Positions 1-6,394 of a DNA stretch of 9,983 bases are shown here, piece after piece. The notes beneath the pieces are model-generated. The model saw only the letters and a list, made by a program, of their open reading frames with translations, was not told where the DNA came from and made no database searches. The translations under genes and the position numbers were made by a program. Position 1 is the stretch's first letter; each line of letters opens with the position of its first letter. Source of the stretch: Methanobacteriota archaeon (GTDB lineage Archaea; Halobacteriota; Methanosarcinia; Methanosarcinales; Methanoperedenaceae); NCBI GenBank assembly GCA_018900975.1, contig JAHIFK010000127.1, positions 1 to 9,983 on the forward strand, written 5' to 3'.

Positions 1-154
1 GTTATGGTTTGTGGTGTTTTTATGACAAAATTTCAATATGAGACAATTTTTATGTTTTGGCATTGATCTTTTTATGTGATTATTTGGATTCCAGATGGTT
101 TTGCGAACGACTTAAGTATTAATGTAACAAAGTCAAGTTACTTACTAAAATTTT
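1..154. other. Left-edge non-coding stretch, AT-rich
   Basis: No supported gene. A short + frame is open from the window edge to a TGA at 64-66 (about 21 codons) and could be the tail of an upstream gene, but it has no recognisable content. A weak TATA-like stretch lies near 110-122 (ttaagtattaat), about 35-45 nt before the ATG at 155. That spacing would suit a nearly leaderless transcript for the next gene, since no ribosome binding site is visible there. Confidence 0.3.
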
Positions 155-613
155 ATGCATGAAAACTTTAATGCCAGAATAACCACTGATTGGTGCGGTA
201 CAAACATGCAATTGAAAATAATTGAAGGAGCGAAGCCGTCTCATGAACTTACCGATGAAGATAAGCCCCATTTTGACGAGAACTTTGTATATATCCCAGT
301 ATGGTTTGTTTACGATCTTGCTGAAAAACATCATGTCAGCAAAAAGAGTGCATTTTGGCAGGTTCTAAACCATGAAATATTACATATAAAATTGGGGCAT
401 CGTTCATATGGGGGGCAAAATCCTCGATGTGGGAGAGATTTTCAAATGTGGGCCAATTTTTATAGAAAAACACAATTGGCGGCAATGCCAGAACCCGTAG
501 ATGAAGAAGTTAGAATCTTAAACAATGCTATGAAACAAATAATAGAGAGTGTGATAAAAGAGTATCATGATAGATTTAAAAAAAGTAACTCCCTCCAGCA
601 GCAAAAAAATTAA
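155..613 (+). CDS. Small zincin-type metallopeptidase-like protein (HExxH)
   Basis: A 152-residue protein with a clear HExxH zinc motif: NHEILHIKLGH at residues 72-82, with His73, Glu74 and His77 as predicted ligands and catalytic base. A further GH pair follows at 81-82, and Asp95 in RDFQMWANF could supply a third ligand. The arrangement (HEILH, then LGH, then D plus WANF about 20 residues on) resembles the metallopeptidase domain often annotated DUF2201, next to VWA domains, but no VWA domain is present. There is no signal peptide or membrane segment, so it is probably cytoplasmic. The C-terminus is charged and Gln/Lys-rich. The ATG at 155 has no visible Shine-Dalgarno, so translation may be leaderless. 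It stands alone; the next gene remnant is on the opposite strand. Substrate and role are unknown. An ImmA/IrrE- or SprT-like zincin is the alternative. Confidence 0.6.
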   Translation: MHENFNARITTDWCGTNMQLKIIEGAKPSHELTDEDKPHFDENFVYIPVWFVYDLAEKHHVSKKSAFWQVLNHEILHIKLGHRSYGGQNPRCGRDFQMWANFYRKTQLAAMPEPVDEEVRILNNAMKQIIESVIKEYHDRFKKSNSLQQQKN

Positions 614-665
614 TTCACAATTTGTGATAATTTAGGTGAAATGGAGGTGGTAAAGCGGAAAGTGG

Positions 666-1071
666 CTACGAAACCCTCACAAGGCGAAAGCCGAGGTAGC
701 TGCTACGGTGGCCCTGTTTGTCGCCGAAGCCGCGATGCGCCGAACGGCCGTCCCCGGCACCGTAGTTAAAGCTACCGCCCCGTTTAACCCGGACGGAGCC
801 TTCTCCACTTTCCCAAGAACTTCCATCTGTCGGAGCGCCGTCATAGTCATCATGCCATTTATCCTGCACCCATTCCCAGACATTGCCTTGCATGTCATAC
901 AGTCCCCATGGATTGGGTTTTTTCTGACCAACCCTATGAGTTGTACTGCCGGAATTGGCATCATACCATGCATAATCACCGAGCTTTGATTCATCATCTC
1001 CGAAAAAATATCTTGTTGTAGTGCCTGCACGCGCTGTACATCCCCATCCGCTTTAAGGTAAGACGGTATTT
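666..1071 (-). pseudogene. Decayed FGE-sulfatase (SUMF1-like) domain fragment
   Basis: Reading the - strand gives the C-terminal half of an FGE-sulfatase domain: a KYRL-like start, then an AEWEYAARAGT-equivalent block degraded to SGWGCTARAGT, then FFGDDESKLGDYAWYD, VGQKKPNPWGLYDMQGNV, EWVQDKWHDDYDG and a C-terminal RGGSF...LGFRLVRVS before a TAG at 666-668. An in-frame TAA at 1053-1055 and a frame change near 1056-1071 separate the KYRL part from the rest. The N-terminal half and any start codon are missing. The block is very close to domains 1 and 2 of the intact gene at 3214-6324 and lies in the same orientation, so it is probably a relic of a duplicated or rearranged paralogue. A 28-codon - strand ORF at 1080-1166 (DLPLKPEVQMKKFMDFIRK) might be a worn remnant of the preceding part (compare NLPVE...VQDFIKK), but this is weak. 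Confidence 0.8.
681..782 (-). other. Variable-region-like segment in the FGE remnant (possible DGR VR copy)
   Basis: This is the 3' part of the pseudogene, from RGGS to GFRL. Compared with the equivalent segment of the intact gene (3229-3327), the frame residues (RGGS, A-G-D, RSA.R, GFRL) are kept. The residues between them differ, and their codons here almost all end in C or T (AAC, TAC, GGT, GAC, GGC, CAT, GGC, TTC, GGC, AGC, TAC, CTC). Both copies end in the same 14-nt tract (tcggctttcgcctt on the - strand). This fits A-to-N diversification of AAY codons in a DGR template, but no template is visible. Confidence 0.45.
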
Positions 1072-1075
1072 CAAA

Positions 1076-1248
1076 GTGATTATCGCACTAATGTTTTACG
1101 TATGAAATCCATGAACTTTTTCATCTGCACTTCAGGCTTTAAGGGCAAGTCGCTTTCATTAGTCATCGGTTAAGGAGTTTGACTGGCTCGATCTGTATCG
1201 TTTTCCAAAGAACCAATGATTTTTTATGGTTAACCAATTTAGTTTAAA
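1076..1248. other. Intergenic stretch with possible eroded coding traces
   Basis: No supported gene. It contains a 28-codon - strand ORF (1080-1166) that may be an eroded upstream piece of the FGE remnant. There is also a short + strand open stretch ending in the sequence EFDWLDLYRFPKNQ (about 1169-1220) that I do not recognise. Both are too short to call genes. Confidence 0.25.
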
Positions 1249-1338
1249 TAGAACACAGATGACACGGATTAGACGGATTTTCACGGATTTATTTTCGTAT
1301 CCGTACGCATCCGCGTAATCCGCGCAATCCGTGTTCTA
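1249..1338. repeat. 90-bp imperfect inverted repeat made of CGGAT units
   Basis: The left arm starts tagaacacagatgacacgg and the right arm ends gcgcaatccgtgttcta. The reverse complement of the right arm (tagaacacggattgcgcgg...) matches the left arm over most of about 40 nt. Each arm is itself a run of CGGAT or CGGATT units spaced about 9-11 nt apart, so the element could fold into one long hairpin. Similar ACACGGATT-type intergenic palindromes occur in many unrelated bacterial and archaeal genomes, where they are often mis-annotated as small proteins; that comparison is from general knowledge, not from a search. It lies between the FGE remnant and the HEPN gene pair, and could be a small mobile repeat or a transcription-stop/boundary structure. 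Confidence 0.8.
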
Positions 1339-1400
1339 TCATGCAATTCCCCCCCTTAACAGATGACGTATGACGGCGCATCGGATTTTAGCGTCAATAG

Positions 1401-1430
1401 TTTTAAAAACATAGGACATTATATTAAAAT
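1401..1430 (+). promoter_or_regulatory. Candidate archaeal promoter of the HEPN gene pair
   Basis: Two TATA-like boxes precede the HEPN gene: ttttaaaa at 1401-1408 and ttatattaaaat at 1419-1430. With the usual 25-nt spacing, the first would start transcription near 1430 and leave a short leader carrying the agaagga ribosome binding site (1446-1452). The second would give an almost leaderless transcript. Which of the two is used cannot be decided from sequence. Confidence 0.4.
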
Positions 1431-1456
1431 ATCATGGAAGCGACAGAAGGAATAAA

Positions 1457-2284
1457 ATGAACTTTTTTGCTCAGGTTATTGAACAGATTGAAGAAGCTGC
1501 AGTTCAAATAGATAAGCAAACAATCACAGGCTCAAGACTTGCCTTAATTCTAATAGATAATGTTATTGAAATATTAATGTATGACCTAACAAAAGCAGAA
1601 TTATCATTAGAAGATTATGAAGCGATAATTAAAGGTACATTTAATGATAAGTATTATGATTTCAAAGCAAAGACAAAATTTCTAGTGAATGATGATAAAA
1701 TATCAGAAAATCAAAAAGTGATTTTAAATTTTTGTCATATTTTTCGTAATGAAGCTTATCATTCAAATAAACTGCGGGATGGAATAATTAGCGAAGTTGT
1801 GAAATTATATTTTCAAATTTGCTGTGATATTATTCCCAAATTTTTTGGACACATACCATCTAATATAGAGAACAATTCTATCTTTTCTAAATATGAAATC
1901 TCAGGCTTTAACAGCTTATTTTCACGGAGAAAACTGGAAGAATTAATGAAGAAATTTCGTGCTGGTAGGGAATTCGATAAAAAGAATTTTTCAAAATCAC
2001 TCGCATTAGATATTGAAGTAAGAGTTATAAAAGTTTGTGAGTCTTTGAAAGAAATCAAAAATGTTGATACTCAAAATTCTTTCAATCATTATGAATCAAA
2101 ATTACAATCATTTTTAAGGCGTGCAAAAAAATTGAAATCAAGACCAAATGAATTCAATGCTCTGAATACTTATTGTAAACTTGATAAAGATTTAGTAAAA
2201 ATTCAATTAAACATAGATTTAATTAGCTCATATATGGAATATGAGACTGATTTAGCAATTGAAAGATATAGAGAAGGAGAGTGA
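1457..2284 (+). CDS. HEPN-like protein (putative RNase), first gene of a two-gene module
   Basis: A 275-residue, mostly helical, Lys/Ile/Asn-rich protein. The key feature is FRNEAYHSN at residues 96-104. This fits the HEPN signature R-N-x3-H (Arg97, Asn98, His102), placed in a hydrophobic helix context (NFCHIFRNEAYHSNKLRDGI) as in HEPN nucleases, which cleave RNA as dimers. The C-terminal ~130 residues are also helical and charged (FLRRAKKLKSRP near 218-229) and match no family I can name. The ATG at 1457 has a good ribosome binding site (agaagga, about 5 nt upstream). The stop overlaps the next gene's start (GTGA), which implies translational coupling. Base composition is clearly more AT-rich than the FGE genes on either side, consistent with transfer. 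Role inferred: RNA-cleaving effector of a defence or toxin-antitoxin pair. A non-catalytic HEPN-fold protein is possible. Confidence 0.6.
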   Translation: MNFFAQVIEQIEEAAVQIDKQTITGSRLALILIDNVIEILMYDLTKAELSLEDYEAIIKGTFNDKYYDFKAKTKFLVNDDKISENQKVILNFCHIFRNEAYHSNKLRDGIISEVVKLYFQICCDIIPKFFGHIPSNIENNSIFSKYEISGFNSLFSRRKLEELMKKFRAGREFDKKNFSKSLALDIEVRVIKVCESLKEIKNVDTQNSFNHYESKLQSFLRRAKKLKSRPNEFNALNTYCKLDKDLVKIQLNIDLISSYMEYETDLAIERYREGE

Positions 2285-3165
2285 AGCTTTTGGAAGAAAT
2301 TAAAAAAGCCACGGATATTATAGATATATTATTTAATTATGTTGAGGAAAATTTTGATAATTTTGGTCATAAAGATTGGGAACACACTGAAAAGTATGGC
2401 ACGTCATGGTCACCTTTTGTGGAGACTTGTTTTATGCTTGAAGCTATGAACACAGGACTTTATAAAATTCTCTGTTGTTATACGCACGATAATATAGATA
2501 CCTATATCCATGATTTTCATGAGAAAGAATTTGGTGAAATGTATGAAATGTATTCGTTAAAAAAATTTCCGTGCCGATGTATAGATGTAGCGTGGTTAGA
2601 CCTAAATAATAGATATTTTTTAGCCGTGGAACATTCAGAGGATATCCCAGATCAAGTGAAAATTCAAGAACAAGAATATGTATTGAATTATAAAGATGAT
2701 GAAGATGAAACAGTCAATGGAAAAGCAAAAGATCAATTAATAGCGATTCGTGATGAAATAAATAAATTAAAGAGCATAAATTCCCATTTTAAAGTTTTGG
2801 TATCCCGACCACATCGATTTAAGTCTATTGATGGACAAACCGAATCTTTACCTAATTATAATCAATCTGTAGAATATTTTATGAAACACATACAAGATGA
2901 CCTAAAAAAAGATGCAAAGTCCTTTAATGATGATGAAATTTGGGTAATAATTCTAATTGCTCCTGACCCTGATAAACCGAAATCTCGATCGGTTAAGCCG
3001 GATAAAATTATTTTCCATTGTTTTGAATGGAATGGGAAAAATGAAGTAGGAAAATTATATGTGATTGATGAAAAACATGAGAAATATGCTATTCCTATAA
3101 AAATTGTAAATGGTAAATGGGTAAAAAATTCCACGAAACAACCCGATGATTTGCTTAAAAACTAA
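2281..3165 (+). CDS. Unknown protein with possible PD-(D/E)XK-like core, partner of the HEPN protein
   Basis: Up to 294 residues. I do not recognise a named family. Residues about 98-175 show a strand/helix order typical of restriction-endonuclease-like folds: CIDVAWLDL (Asp102), FLAVEHSED (Glu117), an amphipathic helix DQLIAIRDEINKLK (151-164), then a strand FKVLVS (170-175). The usual Lys after the second acid is replaced (EHS), so catalysis is uncertain. The C-terminal ~110 residues contain two more hydrophobic strand candidates (EIWVIILIAP, KIIFHCFEW). No signal peptide or membrane segment is seen. The GTG at 2281 overlaps the upstream stop by 4 nt, but the GGAG at 2276-2279 is only 1 nt away. 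A TTG at 2290, 10 nt after GGAG, may be the real start and would remove three residues. AT-rich like its partner. It could be the antitoxin, regulator or second effector of the module. Confidence 0.5.
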   Translation: MKLLEEIKKATDIIDILFNYVEENFDNFGHKDWEHTEKYGTSWSPFVETCFMLEAMNTGLYKILCCYTHDNIDTYIHDFHEKEFGEMYEMYSLKKFPCRCIDVAWLDLNNRYFLAVEHSEDIPDQVKIQEQEYVLNYKDDEDETVNGKAKDQLIAIRDEINKLKSINSHFKVLVSRPHRFKSIDGQTESLPNYNQSVEYFMKHIQDDLKKDAKSFNDDEIWVIILIAPDPDKPKSRSVKPDKIIFHCFEWNGKNEVGKLYVIDEKHEKYAIPIKIVNGKWVKNSTKQPDDLLKN

Positions 3166-3213
3166 TTGCATATAATTTTTTATAATATGCCGGTTTTTAA
3201 AAGCGTAATGCAG
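3166..3213 (+). terminator. T-rich convergent intergenic region, probable termination zone
   Basis: The HEPN module (+) and the FGE operon (-) converge here with 48 nt between their stop codons. A run of six T at 3176-3181, followed by ttttt at 3193-3197, would fit T-tract termination for the + strand genes, as is usual in archaea. There is no strong hairpin. The - strand has only a TTTT/AAAAA stretch in this gap. Confidence 0.35.
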
Positions 3214-4686
3214 CTACACTTCCTCCAGAAGGCGAAAGCCGAAATCGCCCCGTTTAGCTGCAGCGACGACACCGCTGCGAAACGCTGACCGGCAGTCTCC
3301 GGCATAGAAGAGCCAGCTACCGCCACGAAAAACGAAGATGGGGTAACCCTGATTTTCCCAGGTACTACCATCTGTTGGGGCGCCATTATAGTTACCATGT
3401 AATTTATCCAGCACCCATTCATTGACATTACCGTGCATATCGTACAAACCCCAAGGATTAGGCTTTTTCTGACCCACCTCATGAGTCTTGTTTCCTGAAT
3501 TCGAATCATACCAAGCATAATCGCCAAGTTTTGATTCATCATCGCCAAAGGAGTATCGCGTTGTTGTTCCTGCACGAGCTACATACTCCCATTCAGCTTC
3601 TGTTGGAAGACGGTATTTGTTTCCACCATCTTTCTCGTTGAGCTTCTTGATAAAGTCCTGAACATCATCCCATGTAACCTGTTCAACAGGCAGGTTGTCA
3701 CCTTTGAAACTTGATGGGCTGCTTCCCATGACATCGCGCCACTGTTTCTGCGTAACCTCATATTTGCCTATATAGAATGCTTTTGAGATATTCACATGAT
3801 GGACTGGACCTTCCTGCTCGTACCTTCCTGCTTCATTCGATAGCGAGCCCATATCAAACTCGCCAGCTGGTATCAATACGAATTCCATACCGATGGAGTT
3901 GGCGAAGGTTTTCTGGTCTGTGGACGGTGTAATTATAGGTATAGTAGAGACAACAGGAGTAATATTGGTAGATAGGCTGACGTTTGTAGTAATCTCCATC
4001 ACGAGGCGGAAACCGAGAGTGCTGCTGACACCACCTGCAGTTACCACGTAGCCGCGAGATGCGGACCTTATGTTCCGTGCATTGCCGTTCCAGCCACCGC
4101 CACGAGCTACCCGGCTAGAGCCGCTTCCACTTTCCCATGCGCTGCCATCTGTTGGAGCGCCGTTGTAGTTATCATGCCATATATCTTGCACCAATTCATC
4201 CACGTTCCCGTGCATATCGTACAACCCCCATTGATTTGGCTTCTTCTGACCAACCTCATGAGTTTTGCTGTCTGAGTTTTTTGTATCATACCACGCATAA
4301 TCACCAAGCTTTGATTCATCATCTCCAAATGAATATCTTGTATTAGTACCTGCCCTTGCAGCATATTCCCATTCTGCCTCAGAAGGAAGGCGGTATTTGT
4401 TCGAGCCTTCTTTTTCATTGAGTTTTTTGATGAATTCTTGAACATCGTTCCATGATACAGTTTCAACTGGTAAGTTGTCACCTTTGAAAGAGGAAGGGAT
4501 ATTTCCCATGACCTCTCGCCACTGTTTCTGAGTTACTTCGTATTTGCCCATGTAAAAAGCCTTTGCTATTTTTACATGTTGTTTTGGTTGTTCCCAAATG
4601 AAATTACTATCACTCGGTATGCCCATGTCAAACTCGCCAGCGGGAATAACCACGAACTCCATGCCGATGGAGTTGGTGAAGGTTTT
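3214..4686 (-). repeat. Tandem duplication of FGE-sulfatase domain within one gene
   Basis: Domain 1 (about 4000-4686) and domain 2 (3214-3912) share long blocks in the same order: KTF.NSIGMEFV.IPAGEFDMG, GKYEVTQKQWR.VMG, SSFKGDNLPVE, FIKKLNEK, NKYRLP.EAEWEY.ARAGT, FGDDESKLGDYAWYD and NYNGAPTDGS. The pseudogene at 666-1071 is a third copy of the second half. The three copies diverge mainly in the last 35 residues. Domains are joined by a Thr/Ser/Pro linker (about residues 777-803). Confidence 0.85.
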
Positions 4687-6324
4687 CTGGGCTGGCGTAG
4701 ATACGAGTGCCGGAGAAACTGTTTGAGTAACTGTGGGTGTCTGGATTACGCTTGTAGTAGCTTCAGGCGTTGGAGTCGGCGTTGATTTCATAGTTACAGG
4801 CGTTTCAGTTGCACCCGGCGCCAGCACCCAATATCCAATCAGCAGCACGCCCAGCAACAGCGCCACGGCTAAAAGTTTTATCTGCGAAATCCCTTCTTTC
4901 TTTTCACTGACACTTAACTTTTCTCTTTCCTTTGCGATGCGTTCCTTCTCTTCTTGTTTTCTTCTTATCTCTTCTTCCTGCTCCGTTTTTTCTTTTTCAG
5001 CCTTTATTGCGACGTTTTGTACTACTTTGTCTTCTTTTTTCGCAATTTTAACTGATGATTGGAGTTCTGCATATGAGGAGGCAGTAATATCTTTTTTTAC
5101 AGCATCTTTCAGCTTTTTTGATATGCCACGTTCAACACCAGTTTTGCTAATTCCTATAAATCCATATGGTATTTCAATATACTCCATAGCTTTGCCTTTT
5201 GTCCATTTCTCCCCACCGAAAGCAACAGAGTATCCTGATTCGTTTTCAAAATCACTGATGTCATTCTGTTTTTTTCTTATATATTTTCTATCAAACGAAA
5301 ATTCTCCTATCTGAACATAATTTTCGGTACCTGTACTAGTTTGTTTGAACAAAACTCGTGATACTTCCTCTCTCCCCCGGCGGGCTTTATCTTCTCTTTC
5401 CTTCTGTGCTGCTTCATTCCATGAAGCAACATTTGTCCCATCCACAAAGCTGTCCTCTATCACCACATTCCCGCCGCATATCCCATCAAGATCACAAAAG
5501 CTCAGCAGATTGCTCCCCTTTACCATAGAATTCTTGACAACCACATTGAAAACAGGCTGTACCTTTCCCAGCGTATCAAATTCTTTCGTAAGATTGCGCC
5601 CGATCTCAGCAAGGAGCCCCGTAATGTCCCTGGGATCATCTCCAGACACAAAGATCTCAATGCTATTAGTATCCCTTCGAACGGCGCATTTTATTACAAG
5701 GTCTTTCTTTGTAACTTTTGTCTTTCCAAAATACCAGCATTCATAAGTCGAATCATCTGTGGTCTTGAAGGTCTTGATGTGGCGCACATCGTGCTGTTGA
5801 ATAACATTCCTGCAGGTCTTCAGGCTCTCTGCAATATCCACTCTTTTGGGAATGGTATAGACCTTGCTGTCATGTGAATGCAGTTCTTTTATAAGTTCCT
5901 TGAGCCTTCCGATATTGATATCATGCTCAGTCCGAAAGATTGGGCAAACCACCTGTATCTTGAGCGGCTCCATGTTGACAGTATCAGGTTTTCCATCAGC
6001 ATACTTGAAATTCACACGACAGTTGATATCAGTGCCTTCTTTAGCACATATAAGCGGATCAAGATAGAAAGCGATAGTCCTGTCGGTATGTGGATTGATG
6101 GTATCAAGAATGATTTTACCATTCTTTTGTGGATATTCGGGTTCACATCGGTCAAAATGAAGTATCTTTTCATCGCTTTCAAGCTCAAGCGCGACGGCAG
6201 TAATAACTAAACTGGATGTGTTCTTTACGGATATTTTGACACGGATGCATCCTCCATAGAATTCAGACTCACGGAGTACTTGGGGTTTGCCATCAGACCC
6301 GTGAGAGAGAGTTTTATCATCCAT
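3214..6324 (-). CDS. Membrane-anchored protein with two tandem FGE-sulfatase (C-type lectin fold) domains
   Basis: 1036 residues. Residues 20-130 look like an Ig-like beta sandwich; 137-255 is a mixed alpha/beta domain. Two copies of a short motif follow (VVVKNSMVKGSNL 261-273; VVIEDSFVDGTNV 287-299). Residues 400-478 are a Lys/Glu-rich coiled coil, 482-502 a membrane helix with positive charges on the N-terminal side, and 505-546 a Thr/Pro linker. Two FGE-sulfatase domains follow at 547-775 and 804-1036. Topology is inferred as coiled coil inside, FGE domains outside. Neither domain has the CxxxxC cysteine pair of true formylglycine-generating enzymes: domain 1 has none, domain 2 only Cys1011. 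Domain 1 also has DEL for the usual WEW. A sulfatase-activating role is therefore unlikely and ligand binding more likely. The ATG at 6324 lies 70 nt after the partner gene's stop; no clear ribosome binding site. The last 100 nt look like a DGR variable region. Confidence 0.8.
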   Translation of the reverse strand: MDDKTLSHGSDGKPQVLRESEFYGGCIRVKISVKNTSSLVITAVALELESDEKILHFDRCEPEYPQKNGKIILDTINPHTDRTIAFYLDPLICAKEGTDINCRVNFKYADGKPDTVNMEPLKIQVVCPIFRTEHDINIGRLKELIKELHSHDSKVYTIPKRVDIAESLKTCRNVIQQHDVRHIKTFKTTDDSTYECWYFGKTKVTKKDLVIKCAVRRDTNSIEIFVSGDDPRDITGLLAEIGRNLTKEFDTLGKVQPVFNVVVKNSMVKGSNLLSFCDLDGICGGNVVIEDSFVDGTNVASWNEAAQKEREDKARRGREEVSRVLFKQTSTGTENYVQIGEFSFDRKYIRKKQNDISDFENESGYSVAFGGEKWTKGKAMEYIEIPYGFIGISKTGVERGISKKLKDAVKKDITASSYAELQSSVKIAKKEDKVVQNVAIKAEKEKTEQEEEIRRKQEEKERIAKEREKLSVSEKKEGISQIKLLAVALLLGVLLIGYWVLAPGATETPVTMKSTPTPTPEATTSVIQTPTVTQTVSPALVSTPAQKTFTNSIGMEFVVIPAGEFDMGIPSDSNFIWEQPKQHVKIAKAFYMGKYEVTQKQWREVMGNIPSSFKGDNLPVETVSWNDVQEFIKKLNEKEGSNKYRLPSEAEWEYAARAGTNTRYSFGDDESKLGDYAWYDTKNSDSKTHEVGQKKPNQWGLYDMHGNVDELVQDIWHDNYNGAPTDGSAWESGSGSSRVARGGGWNGNARNIRSASRGYVVTAGGVSSTLGFRLVMEITTNVSLSTNITPVVSTIPIITPSTDQKTFANSIGMEFVLIPAGEFDMGSLSNEAGRYEQEGPVHHVNISKAFYIGKYEVTQKQWRDVMGSSPSSFKGDNLPVEQVTWDDVQDFIKKLNEKDGGNKYRLPTEAEWEYVARAGTTTRYSFGDDESKLGDYAWYDSNSGNKTHEVGQKKPNPWGLYDMHGNVNEWVLDKLHGNYNGAPTDGSTWENQGYPIFVFRGGSWLFYAGDCRSAFRSGVVAAAKRGDFGFRLLEEV
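3229..3327 (-). other. Candidate DGR variable region at the 3' end of the FGE gene
   Basis: This encodes residues 1000-1032, from RGGSW to GFRL. Varied positions relative to the pseudogene copy use codons ending in C or T: CTC, TTC, TAT, TGC, TTT, AGC, GGT, GTC, GTC, GCT, GAT, TTC. The frame codons between them stay the same or change only silently. That is what first- and second-base adenine mutagenesis of AAY codons in a DGR template would leave. The segment is also visibly more GC-rich than the upstream part of the gene. Domain 1's equivalent (about 4000-4104) has GGTTTCCGCCTC rather than GGCTTTCGCCTT at its end, so it would not be a homing target. C-terminal C-type lectin folds of the FGE type are known DGR variable proteins. 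No reverse transcriptase, accessory gene or A-rich template lies in this window. Confidence 0.5.
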
Positions 6325-6394
6325 TGGTTACCGCTGTTGTATGGGTTTGCGCGGATAAAATAGCTTGTGTTTTGGATTTGATCTTGGAAAAATC

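Noticed and set aside
124..141. Small inverted repeat gtaac...gttac before the metallopeptidase gene
   Set aside because: Only 5 bp per arm, expected by chance in AT-rich DNA.
708..989. 93-codon + strand ORF over the FGE remnant
   Set aside because: It is antisense to clearly recognisable FGE-domain sequence and has no domain of its own.
677..1030. 117-codon - strand ORF over the FGE remnant
   Set aside because: It is the wrong frame of the same region; the neighbouring frame gives the FGE blocks.
3555..3570. gttgttgtt run as a possible A-rich DGR template on the other strand
   Set aside because: It encodes the conserved RAGTTTRYS block of domain 2 and does not resemble the variable segment.
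4733..5314. 193-codon + strand ORF opposite the coiled-coil part of the FGE gene
   Set aside because: Long antisense frame caused by Lys/Glu-rich codons on the other strand; Ser/Phe-rich text with no domain.
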